Below, piece by piece: positions 8,696-17,014 of a stretch of 64,000 nt of DNA; positions within the stretch are counted from its first letter, which is position 1, and each line of letters begins with the position of its first letter. Origin of the DNA: Dyadobacter pollutisoli (lineage in GTDB: Bacteria > Bacteroidota > Bacteroidia > Cytophagales > Spirosomataceae); contig NZ_CP112998.1 in the NCBI RefSeq assembly GCF_026625565.1, positions 2,110,501 to 2,174,500 of the forward strand, read 5' to 3'. The position numbers and the translations under genes are program-made. The notes beneath the pieces are model-generated. The model saw nothing but the letters and a program-made list of their open reading frames with translations, ran no database searches and had not been told where the DNA came from.

Positions 8696-9481
8696 ATGAA
8701 GAATCTGAAAAAAAGACTGAAACAGGGAGAAACATTACACGGCTGCTGGCTCAACACCGGCAGCTCACTCACCGCCGAGATCGTTGGACTATCCGGCTTC
8801 GACTGGGTGCTCATTGACCTTGAACATGGCGCGGGTTCCGAAAAGGATGTGCTATACCAGTTGCAGGCATTGGAACACACCAAAACCGCCGCGATCGTCC
8901 GGGTCGAAAGCTCCGAAAGCCAGCGCATTCACCGGGTACTCGACATGGGCGCGGAAGGAATTATGTGCCCGAAAATCACAGGCCCGGAAGGAGCAAAAAA
9001 GGTGGTGCAGGGGCTCCATTATCCGCCCGATGGTGGCAGGGGAGTGGCGAAAATGGTCCGGGCAACTGGTTTTGGTCTGCATTTCAATGAATATTATCAG
9101 GAGGCAAAAGAGAACATTCTCGGCATCGCGCAGATCGAAACGGTGGAGGTATTGGACCACCTGGACGAAGTAGCGGCCATAGAAGGCATTGATGTGCTTT
9201 TCATTGGTCCCGCGGATCTATCAATGGAGCTCGGTATTTTCGGTCAGTTTGATCATCCGCGATTTAAAGAAGCAATGAGAGAAACCGTGAATGCAGCCCA
9301 GAAAGCGGGAAAAGCTACCGGTATTCTTTTCTTCAATCCCGAAGATTACCAAACCTACCACGATCTCGGCATCCGGTTCATTGCCTGCGGCTCCGACGCC
9401 ACATTTGTCGCTGACGGAGCCCGTAATCTTGCCAAAAAACTAGATTCTTTCAGATCCATCACGAAACCCGGACATTCATGA
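8696..9481 (+). CDS. garL: HpcH/HpaI family aldolase, probable 2-dehydro-3-deoxy-glucarate aldolase
   Basis: 261 residues from the ATG that begins MKNLKKRLKQGETLHGCWLN. An in-frame start 66 bases upstream lies inside the SusD gene and is rejected. Family motifs are GFDWVLIDLEHG (catalytic His), GAEGIMCPKI and GIDVLFIGPADLSMELG. These class II metal-dependent aldolases split 2-keto-3-deoxy acids to pyruvate and an aldehyde. Beside a glucarate dehydratase and a tartronate semialdehyde reductase, the best role is cleavage of 5-keto-4-deoxyglucarate to pyruvate and tartronate semialdehyde. The family assignment is firm; the exact substrate is from context. The stop overlaps the next start by 4 bases. 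Confidence 0.82.
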   Translation: MKNLKKRLKQGETLHGCWLNTGSSLTAEIVGLSGFDWVLIDLEHGAGSEKDVLYQLQALEHTKTAAIVRVESSESQRIHRVLDMGAEGIMCPKITGPEGAKKVVQGLHYPPDGGRGVAKMVRATGFGLHFNEYYQEAKENILGIAQIETVEVLDHLDEVAAIEGIDVLFIGPADLSMELGIFGQFDHPRFKEAMRETVNAAQKAGKATGILFFNPEDYQTYHDLGIRFIACGSDATFVADGARNLAKKLDSFRSITKPGHS

Positions 9482-10941
9482 CCCTCCCTCTTTTTTTCAG
9501 CGACCCGCTTTTTATTTTGCTAGTAGGGGTGATCATCGTCGTTGGTGGCATTATTGTGCTACAGCTGCATCCGTTTCTGGCCCTTTTACTGGGCGCTTTC
9601 GCCGTCGCGATCATGACGCCCGGTTCGGCCATTGAAGCTTTTGCTTTGGGCAAAGGACAATCTCAGGCGGCCGCGCAGGCCCTCGCAGCGAAGAGTATCG
9701 GAGAGCGGATCGCCTTCGAATTCGGTAGTACGTGCGGCAAAATCGGCATTCTGATCGCTATGGCCGCGATTATTGGAAAATGTATGCTGGAAAGCGGTGC
9801 AGCCGAGCGTATCGTGAGAGGTATGCTTCATGTTACCGGTGTAAAAAATGCGCCGGTTGCATTCCTGGTCAGCAGCTTTTTCCTGGGCATTCCCGTGTTT
9901 TTCGACATTGTCATTTTCCTGATGATACCGCTGGCGAAAGCAGTCAGTATGCGGATTGGGAAAAATTATCTGCTGCTGGTACTGGCCATTACCGGCGGTG
10001 CGGCCATGGCGAATTCGTTTGTGCCGCCCGCGCCAGGACCCTTGTTTTTAATTGGTGAAATGAATATTCCAATTGGGATGATGATGGCTGGTGGTACCAT
10101 GCTGGGGCTGGTGACTATCACGGCTGGGTATCTGTTTGCGGTATATGTCAATAAAAAATGGCCGGTGGTACTGCGGGATTCACTGGATGCGAGATTGGAG
10201 GATATTAAGGCGCTCGCGGCCAAGGACAACTCACAACTTCCCACGCTATCGCTCGCATTGCTGCCTGTCGCACTTCCGCTTGTGCTGATATGCACTGACA
10301 ATATTCTGGATTCCATGATCGCGTCGGGTGCATTGGTGCCGGGAGATGGGTTTTTCGCGAAACTGATTACGATCATTCAATTATTCGGGGACAAAAACAT
10401 TGCACTCGTAGCAGGCGGACTAGTTGCATTGGTAGTACTTGCCATGCAGAAAAAAGGGAGCAAGGAAGGTATGACCACATTCGTACAGGCCGCGCTGATG
10501 AGTGGCGGCGGCATTATCCTGATCACGGCAGCAGGCGGAGCGTTCGGCGGTATTTTACAACAAACCGGTATCAGTTCAAGGATTGGTGAAATGACGAAGG
10601 ATTATCAAATGGCATTGATACCGATGGCTTTCGTCATCAGCGCGGTGGTGCGCACTGCCCAAGGTTCCGCGACGGTCGCATTGATTACGGCATCGGGAAT
10701 TCTGTCCGGGCTGGCGACCAGTTCGCATCTGGAATTTCATCCGATATACCTCGGGCTGGCGATTGGCTGCGGCTCGAAACTGGTTCCCTGGATGAATGAC
10801 GCGGGTTTCTGGATCATTGTCAAAATCAGTAACCTGACCGAGCGGGAAGCATTGAAAACCTTCTCTCCGATGCTCGTTGTAATGGGTACGGTTGGATTAG
10901 TCGTCTTGATGATCGCAGCGAAGTTGTTTCCCTTGGTTTGA
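9478..10941 (+). CDS. GntP family gluconate/sugar-acid:H+ symporter
   Basis: 487 residues, almost wholly hydrophobic, with about 12 membrane segments. Family landmarks are the N-terminal LHPFLALLLGAFAVAIMTPG, the segment FGSTCGKIGILIAMAAIIGKCMLESGAAERIV, GIPVFFDIVIFLMIPLAKA, NSFVPPAPGPLF and RTAQGSATVALITASG. GntP carriers bring gluconate and related aldonic or aldaric acids across the inner membrane. It overlaps the aldolase stop by four bases (ATGA), so it is translationally coupled. It would supply the cytoplasmic enzymes with the acid delivered to the periplasm by the SusCD pair. Confidence 0.93.
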   Translation: MTLPLFFSDPLFILLVGVIIVVGGIIVLQLHPFLALLLGAFAVAIMTPGSAIEAFALGKGQSQAAAQALAAKSIGERIAFEFGSTCGKIGILIAMAAIIGKCMLESGAAERIVRGMLHVTGVKNAPVAFLVSSFFLGIPVFFDIVIFLMIPLAKAVSMRIGKNYLLLVLAITGGAAMANSFVPPAPGPLFLIGEMNIPIGMMMAGGTMLGLVTITAGYLFAVYVNKKWPVVLRDSLDARLEDIKALAAKDNSQLPTLSLALLPVALPLVLICTDNILDSMIASGALVPGDGFFAKLITIIQLFGDKNIALVAGGLVALVVLAMQKKGSKEGMTTFVQAALMSGGGIILITAAGGAFGGILQQTGISSRIGEMTKDYQMALIPMAFVISAVVRTAQGSATVALITASGILSGLATSSHLEFHPIYLGLAIGCGSKLVPWMNDAGFWIIVKISNLTEREALKTFSPMLVVMGTVGLVVLMIAAKLFPLV

Positions 10942-10952
10942 ATGTAAACGAG

Positions 10953-10985
10953 AGACTTGGCAAGTCTTGCAGACTTACCAAGTCT
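10953..10985. repeat. Short intergenic palindrome (REP-like hairpin)
   Basis: Two 15-base arms, AGACTTGGCAAGTCT (10953-10967) and AGACTTACCAAGTCT (10971-10985), pair at 14 of 15 positions around a 3-base loop. It sits in the 62-base gap between the GntP and reductase genes. It has no T-run directly after the second arm, and it lies inside an operon, so a repeat element or mRNA-stabilising hairpin is more likely than a terminator. Confidence 0.7.
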
Positions 10986-11003
10986 ATTAAAAAAAATATT
11001 TAT

Positions 11004-11870
11004 ATGAAAAAAATAGGATTTATTGGCTTAGGTATCATGGGCAAGCCAATGGCCCTCAATCTGTTAAAAGCGGGCTATACGGTTTCGGTTTTAAAAAAAA
11101 GCAAGGCGTCGAAAGAACTCACCGACGCGGGCGCACGGGCTTTTGAAACCAATCGGGAACTAGCGGCAGCGAGCGACATCATCATTACCATGCTACCCGA
11201 TTCACCACAGGTAGAGGAAGTGGTGTTCGGGACAGGGGGAGTTTTGGAAGGAATAAAATCCGGCTCGCTTTTCATCGATATGTCTACCATTGCGCCAGGT
11301 ACTGCAAGGGAATTATATCAAAAATTTCAGGAAATGGGCGTGGAGGCATTGGATGCTCCGGTTTCGGGCGGGCAGGTGGGAGCGGAGGCAGCTTCCCTGT
11401 CGATTATGATTGGTGGAACTGAAAGTGCTTTTGACAGGGCTTTGCCGATTTTTCAGGTGATGGGTAAAAATATTGTCCATATCGGAGAACCTGGCGCGGG
11501 ACAAACTACCAAAGCCTGCAACCAGATGATCGTCGGAATGACGATCCAGGCTGTGGCGGAGGCATTTACATTGGCAGGGAAAGCAGGTGTCAATCTCGAA
11601 AAAATGCGGGATGTGCTACTCGGAGGATTTGCCCAAAGCCGCATTCTCGACCTGCACGGCAAACGAATGATCGAAGGAAACTTCAAACCCGGGTTCAAGA
11701 TCAGGCTTCACAAGAAAGACATGAACATTGCTTTGGAAACAGGAAAGGAACTGGGCGTAACGTTGGGCGGAACCGCGCACGCTGCTTCACAAATGGATGC
11801 GGCCATTGAGCAAGGCAATGCGGAGCTGGATCACAGTGCATTATATCTGGTATTAAATCAGGAAAAGTAA
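11004..11870 (+). CDS. garR: 2-hydroxy-3-oxopropionate (tartronate semialdehyde) reductase
   Basis: 288 residues from the ATG beginning MKKIGFIGLGIMGKPMALNL; an upstream TTG frame extension runs through the palindrome and is rejected. The Rossmann motif GLGIMG is followed by the substrate-binding signature DAPVSGGQVGAEAASLSIMI and the catalytic-lysine helix GQTTKACNQMIVG, all as in the beta-hydroxyacid dehydrogenase family (GarR/GlxR). It reduces tartronate semialdehyde to D-glycerate with NAD(P)H. Its place between the permease and the two dehydratases supports the glucarate/galactarate role. No glycerate kinase is present in this cluster. Confidence 0.88.
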   Translation: MKKIGFIGLGIMGKPMALNLLKAGYTVSVLKKSKASKELTDAGARAFETNRELAAASDIIITMLPDSPQVEEVVFGTGGVLEGIKSGSLFIDMSTIAPGTARELYQKFQEMGVEALDAPVSGGQVGAEAASLSIMIGGTESAFDRALPIFQVMGKNIVHIGEPGAGQTTKACNQMIVGMTIQAVAEAFTLAGKAGVNLEKMRDVLLGGFAQSRILDLHGKRMIEGNFKPGFKIRLHKKDMNIALETGKELGVTLGGTAHAASQMDAAIEQGNAELDHSALYLVLNQEK

Positions 11871-11909
11871 AATGAATTTTTTCAGTCAAACCCTTTAACA
11901 AAGACGGTA

Positions 11910-13028
11910 ATGAAAAGAGAGAATTTTATAAAAGTCCTAGCAGCCGGTTCGGTAGGAGCCGCCACATTGGGACAGGAGCAGGCTCAGGCGGCAAAAGCTG
12001 CCGAACCCAAAAAAGTACTAATGAAAGTAGGCTGCCAGTCCGGCGGTACCAGTATCGAAAACCTGGAATTCAAGGCAAGGCATGGTGTATATAACCTCGA
12101 CGGCGGCGCTCCTAAAACTATCCCCGGCAAAGGCTGGGACCTGGAAGATTCCTTGCGAAAAAAGGAAGCTTGCGAAAAATATGGCATTAGCCTGGACGCG
12201 TATCACTGGCCGCTGGCTTCGTCCGGCATTGATAAGTCTGAATATCCCAATGTGATGCTGGGCAAAAGTCCCGAGCGCGACCGGGAAATTGAGATGTTGC
12301 AACAAATGATTGAGGTAGCGGGAAAGAGCGGCATCCATTTATTGAATTACAACACAACCATTTTGCCCGTGTTACGCACCGGCCGGACCAAAGACCCCAA
12401 ACGTGGTAACGCGTTGTACAGCACCTGGAATTATGAAGAAGCTGTTAAAAGAAACGACCCAAAAACCATTGCTGGCGATGTTTCGATCGATATGATGTTC
12501 GAACGCATTACCTACCTGCTCGACCGCTGCCTGCCCGTGGCCAAGGAATATAAAGTGAAACTCGCCAACCACATCGCCGATCCTCCGACGCCTGTTGGGT
12601 ACCGCGGTATCACGAGGTGGAATAGTCCCGATGTTTTTGAGGGGATCAAACGTTTTGCGCAACTTTATAAAAGTGAGTACCATGGTTTCAACTTTTGCAT
12701 TGGCTCAATAGCGGAAGGCCTGAAAGATCCGAAAACTGAAATTCTGCCAATCATTAAATGGGTAGGAGAGCGTAAACAGATCTTTAATATTCATTTGCGC
12801 AACATCAAAGGCGGGTGGAACAATTTTCAGGAAGTGTATCCCGACAATGGTGATATGAATTTCTTGCAGGTGGTGCGGGCGCTCCGCGACGTTGGTTTTG
12901 ACGGTATGGTCATGCCCGATCACGTGCCGCATCATGAAGACGAAGCTGCGACGCCGCAGGCGTTTTCATTTTCTTATGGTTATATCAAAGGCTTGCTGCA
13001 GGCGGCTGCCGACGAGGTTAAAGCGTAA
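11910..13028 (+). CDS. Mannonate dehydratase-like TIM-barrel protein with export signal
   Basis: 372 residues. The N-terminus MKRENFIKVLAAGSVGAATLG followed by an Ala-rich stretch resembles a Tat signal with KR in place of RR. The body resembles UxuA: YNTTILPVLRTGRT with GNALYSTWNYEEAVKR, then KLANHIADPPTPVGYRGITR (UxuA has a metal-ligand stretch here), NFCIGSIAEG, FNIHLRNIKGGWNNFQEVY and MVMPDHVPHH. These place metal-binding Cys and His residues where the family has them. UxuA turns D-mannonate into 2-keto-3-deoxygluconate. An exported relative suggests a periplasmic epimerase or dehydratase acting before GntP import. Family similarity is clear; the reaction is uncertain. Confidence 0.7.
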   Translation: MKRENFIKVLAAGSVGAATLGQEQAQAAKAAEPKKVLMKVGCQSGGTSIENLEFKARHGVYNLDGGAPKTIPGKGWDLEDSLRKKEACEKYGISLDAYHWPLASSGIDKSEYPNVMLGKSPERDREIEMLQQMIEVAGKSGIHLLNYNTTILPVLRTGRTKDPKRGNALYSTWNYEEAVKRNDPKTIAGDVSIDMMFERITYLLDRCLPVAKEYKVKLANHIADPPTPVGYRGITRWNSPDVFEGIKRFAQLYKSEYHGFNFCIGSIAEGLKDPKTEILPIIKWVGERKQIFNIHLRNIKGGWNNFQEVYPDNGDMNFLQVVRALRDVGFDGMVMPDHVPHHEDEAATPQAFSFSYGYIKGLLQAAADEVKA

Positions 13029-13055
13029 ATTTTCAGTCATTAAAATAAAAAACAT

Positions 13056-14351
13056 ATGCGCGGTCCGCTGATCAAAGACATTTACATTACCCCCATTGCC
13101 ATTGTTGACCCTCCTTTGTTGAATGCAGCCGGCCTGCACGCGCCCTATGCATTGCGAACGGTGGTGGAACTGGTTACCGACGATGGTATTTCCGGTATCA
13201 GCGAAATTCCCGGAAACAGCAGCATTGACGAAGCATTGGAACTATCGCGCGACCTGCTGGTGGGGAGAGATGTGTTTCAACTGAATGAAATCCGGCAGGT
13301 GCTCACCAATCATTTCGGAGTGGAGACGGCTGCCCAGCGTGGCGACGCACCCTGGGACCAGCGAAAACTGGTACACATTTTCAGCGCGATAGAAGTCGCC
13401 TGTCTGGATATTATCGGCAAAGTTACCAACCGGCCGGTAGTGGATCTCTTGGGTGGAAAAATGCGCGACAGGGTACCGTTTGCAGCCTATCTTTTTTATA
13501 AATACGAAGGAGCAGGCGGTAAATTTGAATTCGGTACCGATCCTGAGGCGACCGGTTGGGCCGCTGCGAGGCAGGCTGCCGCGCTAGACCCGGCGGGCAT
13601 AGTAGTACAGGCACATGCGATGTGCAAAGAGTTTGGTTTTCAGTCCATTAAGCTCAAAGGCGGGGTTTTCGAACCACGTGTCGAGGTGGATTCGATGTTT
13701 GCCCTGTACGAAGCTTTCGGGACGGATGTTCCTTTGCGCGTTGATCCGAATGCGATCTGGGAGGTAGAAACCGCCATTAAGTACGGCAAGGAAATGCAGC
13801 ATATCCTTGAATATCTGGAAGATCCCGTGCGCGGACAGGAAAATATGGCCAAGGTGCGCAAGGAATTGAACATTCCTTTTGCTACCAATATGTGTACCAC
13901 GTCATTTGAAGATATTCCAAGAAGCATTCAGCTGGGTTCCGAGGACATTATCCTGAGCGATCACCATTTCTGGGGCGGATTACGGTCATCGATGACATTG
14001 TCAGGCATTTGTGATACGTTTGGAAGAGGCCTTTCCATGCATTCAAATAGTCATTTGGGCATTTCGCTGGCGGCTATGGTGCATTTGGGGGCGGCATTGC
14101 CGGCGGTTCCTTATGCACTGGATACGCATTATCCGTGGCAGTCGGACGAGATCATTGTCGGTGGTCGCATGAAATTTGAAGAAGGATCGGTGGAGGTACC
14201 TGATGGCCCCGGACTCGGCGTGGAGCTGGACAGAGAGGCGTTGAAAGCATTGCACCAGAATTACCTGGACTGTGGCCTCAAAAAACGCGATGATGAAATT
14301 GAAATGCAGAAAAAAGTACCGGGTTGGAAATTTAAGGCGGTGCGGTGGTAA
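13056..14351 (+). CDS. gudD: Glucarate dehydratase (enolase superfamily)
   Basis: 431 residues, close to E. coli GudD. The N-terminal capping domain reads LLNAAGLHAPYALRTVVELV as in GudD. The barrel carries the KxK motif (Lys199/Lys201, SIKLKGGV), metal ligands in LRVDPNAIW and LEYLEDPV, PFATNMCTTSFEDIP, LSDHHFWGGLRSS and the His-containing MHSNSHLGISLAAM (His329), then ALDTHYPW. It would dehydrate D-glucarate (or L-idarate) to 5-keto-4-deoxyglucarate, the substrate of the aldolase at 8696. It is the last gene of the operon. Alignment with E. coli GudD is from memory, but the run of motifs is hard to explain otherwise. Confidence 0.9.
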   Translation: MRGPLIKDIYITPIAIVDPPLLNAAGLHAPYALRTVVELVTDDGISGISEIPGNSSIDEALELSRDLLVGRDVFQLNEIRQVLTNHFGVETAAQRGDAPWDQRKLVHIFSAIEVACLDIIGKVTNRPVVDLLGGKMRDRVPFAAYLFYKYEGAGGKFEFGTDPEATGWAAARQAAALDPAGIVVQAHAMCKEFGFQSIKLKGGVFEPRVEVDSMFALYEAFGTDVPLRVDPNAIWEVETAIKYGKEMQHILEYLEDPVRGQENMAKVRKELNIPFATNMCTTSFEDIPRSIQLGSEDIILSDHHFWGGLRSSMTLSGICDTFGRGLSMHSNSHLGISLAAMVHLGAALPAVPYALDTHYPWQSDEIIVGGRMKFEEGSVEVPDGPGLGVELDREALKALHQNYLDCGLKKRDDEIEMQKKVPGWKFKAVRW

Positions 14352-14368
14352 TGTTGATTTGTCAAAAA

Positions 14369-14520
14369 ATCCCGTCAGGGATGTAATCTTGGTAGCCACC
14401 GGTACGGTGGTGTTGGGGTTTCCATGCACCTCGCAAGTGCCGTAGGTACGTAACGTTGCATACCTACGGTATTTTTATTCGCATGTTTATTTACCTCCTA
14501 CCGAGGTTACGTCCCGATGA
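14369..14520. repeat. Cluster of short palindromes after the glucarate operon
   Basis: The 233-base gap between gudD and the LytTR gene is packed with palindromes: ATCCC-GTCA-GGGAT (14369-14382), CCACCG-GTA-CGGTGG (14396-14410) and CCGTAGGTA with TACCTACGG (14440-14448 and 14461-14469). A CTACCGAGGTT motif at 14498-14508 recurs at 36042-36052. This looks like degenerate REP-type intergenic repeats. Confidence 0.6.
14440..14477 (+). terminator. Possible terminator of the glucarate operon
   Basis: A 9-base stem CCGTAGGTA/TACCTACGG with a 12-base loop is followed by TATTTTTATT. The location after the last gene of a long operon fits termination. The stem also belongs to the palindrome cluster, so it may be a repeat that doubles as a terminator. 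Confidence 0.45.
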
Positions 14521-14584
14521 GACTTGCTTTTGCCGCCCCTAATATTGATATGAATATTCATACATTATTGACCTGAATTCAAAT

Positions 14585-15310
14585 TTAACCCTGAATGAGC
14601 TTCACGGTGTGGCGATAATTTTTGCCCATGGGAAGCTCTTTTCCATTCCTGAGCCGCACCATATTGCCTTCTATATAATGTACAAATCGCTTGTTGAGCA
14701 TGTACGATTTGTGAATCCTGATGAATGAATCGGGAGGTAGCTGTTCTTCAAAACTGCTCAATGTCCTCGGCGTCAGCCAGAATTTTTGCTCACTCCATAC
14801 CTTCACATAATTCCCCAGACTTTCAAGGTAATAAACCTCATCCAGTTGCAGCTGTACCAGTTTTTTGTCTGATTTAATGTAGATCTGGGCCGGTTCGGTG
14901 ACAGGTGTCGATGGCTGAGGCAATGCTGTGATAGGTAACGTTTGTTTGCGTAATGTATGCACTGCCAGCGCGCGGTTGGCCGCTTTCAAAAACCGGTCGA
15001 AGCGGAAGGGTTTTAACAGATAATCGCATACTTCCAGCTCAAAGCTTTCCAATGCATGTTCTTCAAAAGCAGACGTAATGATCACGAGGGGCCGGTGATG
15101 CAGGGTGCGAAGAAAATCCAGCCCGCTGAGCTTGGGCATGCGAATGTCGAGGAAAATGAGGTCTACGGAATTGTCGCTCAGGAACGCCAGTGCTTCGGTG
15201 GCCAGGTAACATTGGCCAGCGTTTTTCAAAAAGGGAATGTCGGCCATGTAGGCCAGGATCACATCGTGTGCGAGCGGCTCATCATCTACGATTAAACAGC
15301 GCATGTTCAT
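14585..15310 (-). CDS. LytTR family response regulator
   Basis: 241 residues. The receiver domain (1-115) has the acidic pocket VDDEP, phosphoacceptor Asp55 in LIFLDIRMPK, and Lys99 in CDYLLKPF. The C-terminal LytTR DNA-binding domain (about 140-240) contains YLESLGNYVKVW, TLSSFEEQLPPDSFIRIHKS and LNKRFVHYIEG. Its start overlaps the upstream histidine kinase stop by 4 bases, so the two are a coupled two-component pair. It is divergent from the ABC/M1 genes at 17015, separated from them by the kinase gene, which makes them candidate targets. Confidence 0.93.
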   Translation of the reverse strand: MNMRCLIVDDEPLAHDVILAYMADIPFLKNAGQCYLATEALAFLSDNSVDLIFLDIRMPKLSGLDFLRTLHHRPLVIITSAFEEHALESFELEVCDYLLKPFRFDRFLKAANRALAVHTLRKQTLPITALPQPSTPVTEPAQIYIKSDKKLVQLQLDEVYYLESLGNYVKVWSEQKFWLTPRTLSSFEEQLPPDSFIRIHKSYMLNKRFVHYIEGNMVRLRNGKELPMGKNYRHTVKLIQG

Positions 15311-16806
15311 GAAAGTTGCAATTCCAGTTCAGCCTCAAAAATACCATTATCCTTCACAGTATTGACACGGTACCTGCCCGGATATTGCAAACCAAGCCGC
15401 TTTTGCAGGTTAGCCAGGCCGATGCCTTCGTTTGCCAAGTTAGGTGCTGGTTCAAACGAATTTTTGCAGGTGAAATGTAGTCGCTGAGCGTCTGCATGAA
15501 TGTTTATATGCAAAAAAGAATCGCTCTCAGCAGGTTCTATTCCGTGTTTAAATGCATTTTCTATAAAAACAATCAGCAGTAGCGGCGCTATCTTGACCGA
15601 CTCGTCCGCAATGTCTTTCGTGAATTGCAGATCGAGTTTTTTCCTGAGCCTGATGCGTTGTAATTGCAGGTAATCTTCCAGGTATTTCACTTCTTCACCT
15701 ACACGCACATAAGGTTCTTTGGCTTTATAAATCACATACCGCATCAGCTCAGAAAGTTGCAGAATGCTTTCCGGCGTCTGCTCCGATTTTTGCAAACTCA
15801 ATGCATAAAGGTTGTTCAATGTATTGAAAAAGAAGTGCGGATTGAGCTGCTGTTTGAGCAGATCCAGCTCGGTTTGAGACTTTTCCCTTTCGAGCGAAAC
15901 GATCAGGTTGTTTTGTTTCAACCATTGTCCTGCCAGCAAAACAGGCAGACTGATAATGAGGATAATGAAGGGTCCAAAGGCATTTTCCAAAACAAAAGGA
16001 TAGTTTGAAAAAACACCGCCCAGGTCCTGGCTCAGCGGCAACATGTTTAGCATTTGCCCCATGAATGGATAGAAAACAGCTATAACCGTTAATCCGCTGA
16101 GCGCGTAAATGAGGATTCCTTGTGTTCTTAAAATATGCGGAACGAGGATTTTGCTATTGACGTAAAAAAAGAAATACCCGCAGAGATACATGAGCAGTAA
16201 TTGGGCGGCATAGCTTAAAAACAGCCCAAAATGGCTCACAATTTTCGATGGTACGAATTCATACCCAATGAGCAGCTGATCTTTTTTATCATACTCAGGG
16301 TTGTTCAAACTGGAAACGGCCATCGCAGCGAGAATGAGGGCAATAGTGGCAATACTGATCAGAATGGCCTTTTCCAGACTCAGCCGCTGTACCCATTTGA
16401 TCTGTTTCAGGCGACGGAAATAGTAGGTATTGATCACCAAAACGCATTCCAGCGAAAGTGTGCAAATGCTGCCTACGACCAACAATTCCTGCATGGTAGT
16501 TCCGGCCTCAACCCAAAAAGTAGCGACAACCAACATTACAAAAGGCAGGTAAATGGCGAAGCAGGCCAGCCAGCTGTAGATGTACTTTTTCAATGGCCAC
16601 AGTTGCAGCCACTTTTCTTTGTTCCATACGAAGATCAGCACAGGCAATTGCGAGAGGAACAGCGTCAAACCGAACTGGACATAATGATGCCAGAACTGCG
16701 AATCTTCAAGACCCGTAAAGCCAATGGCAACCCACTGCAAAATCCCGACAAACAGCCAGAAATCGCGCCACTTGGCAAACCTCATTAACTTTTCAAACCA
16801 ATGCAT
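15307..16806 (-). CDS. LytS-type sensor histidine kinase with multi-pass membrane domain
   Basis: 499 residues from the ATG giving MHWFEKLMRF; a TTG 48 bases upstream is possible but less likely. The first 320 residues are hydrophobic, with about nine or ten membrane segments. The His_kinase domain follows with LKQQLNPHFFFNTLNNLYAL (phosphoacceptor His), then an HATPase part with LLIVFIENAFKHGIEP and GIGLANLQKRL. It belongs to the PF06580 group that pairs with LytTR regulators. The signal is not readable. The response regulator gene follows with a 4-base overlap. Confidence 0.9.
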   Translation of the reverse strand: MHWFEKLMRFAKWRDFWLFVGILQWVAIGFTGLEDSQFWHHYVQFGLTLFLSQLPVLIFVWNKEKWLQLWPLKKYIYSWLACFAIYLPFVMLVVATFWVEAGTTMQELLVVGSICTLSLECVLVINTYYFRRLKQIKWVQRLSLEKAILISIATIALILAAMAVSSLNNPEYDKKDQLLIGYEFVPSKIVSHFGLFLSYAAQLLLMYLCGYFFFYVNSKILVPHILRTQGILIYALSGLTVIAVFYPFMGQMLNMLPLSQDLGGVFSNYPFVLENAFGPFIILIISLPVLLAGQWLKQNNLIVSLEREKSQTELDLLKQQLNPHFFFNTLNNLYALSLQKSEQTPESILQLSELMRYVIYKAKEPYVRVGEEVKYLEDYLQLQRIRLRKKLDLQFTKDIADESVKIAPLLLIVFIENAFKHGIEPAESDSFLHINIHADAQRLHFTCKNSFEPAPNLANEGIGLANLQKRLGLQYPGRYRVNTVKDNGIFEAELELQLS

Positions 16807-17014
16807 ACAGATGAAGTAAAATATAAATAAACAGCGGTAAAAGCATTCTCCCAAATATCAATGACCAACGTCGGGTTTTTCGTGATGTAGGTTAAAAAGC
16901 ACCTGTGCAAGCGAATTTTGGCTGTTTGTCACGGACGATGCGACCTTGCTCATTTAATGTTGCCGGGCTGATTTTCAGCCGCCTTATTTGCATCATATTC
17001 AATCAAAAAGGCTT

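Noticed and set aside
10938..11003. Upstream TTG start for the reductase
   Set aside because: It would translate the palindrome; the Rossmann fold starts exactly at the ATG at 11004.
14369..14520. CRISPR or tandem repeat array
   Set aside because: Palindromes differ from each other and there is no regular repeat-spacer period.
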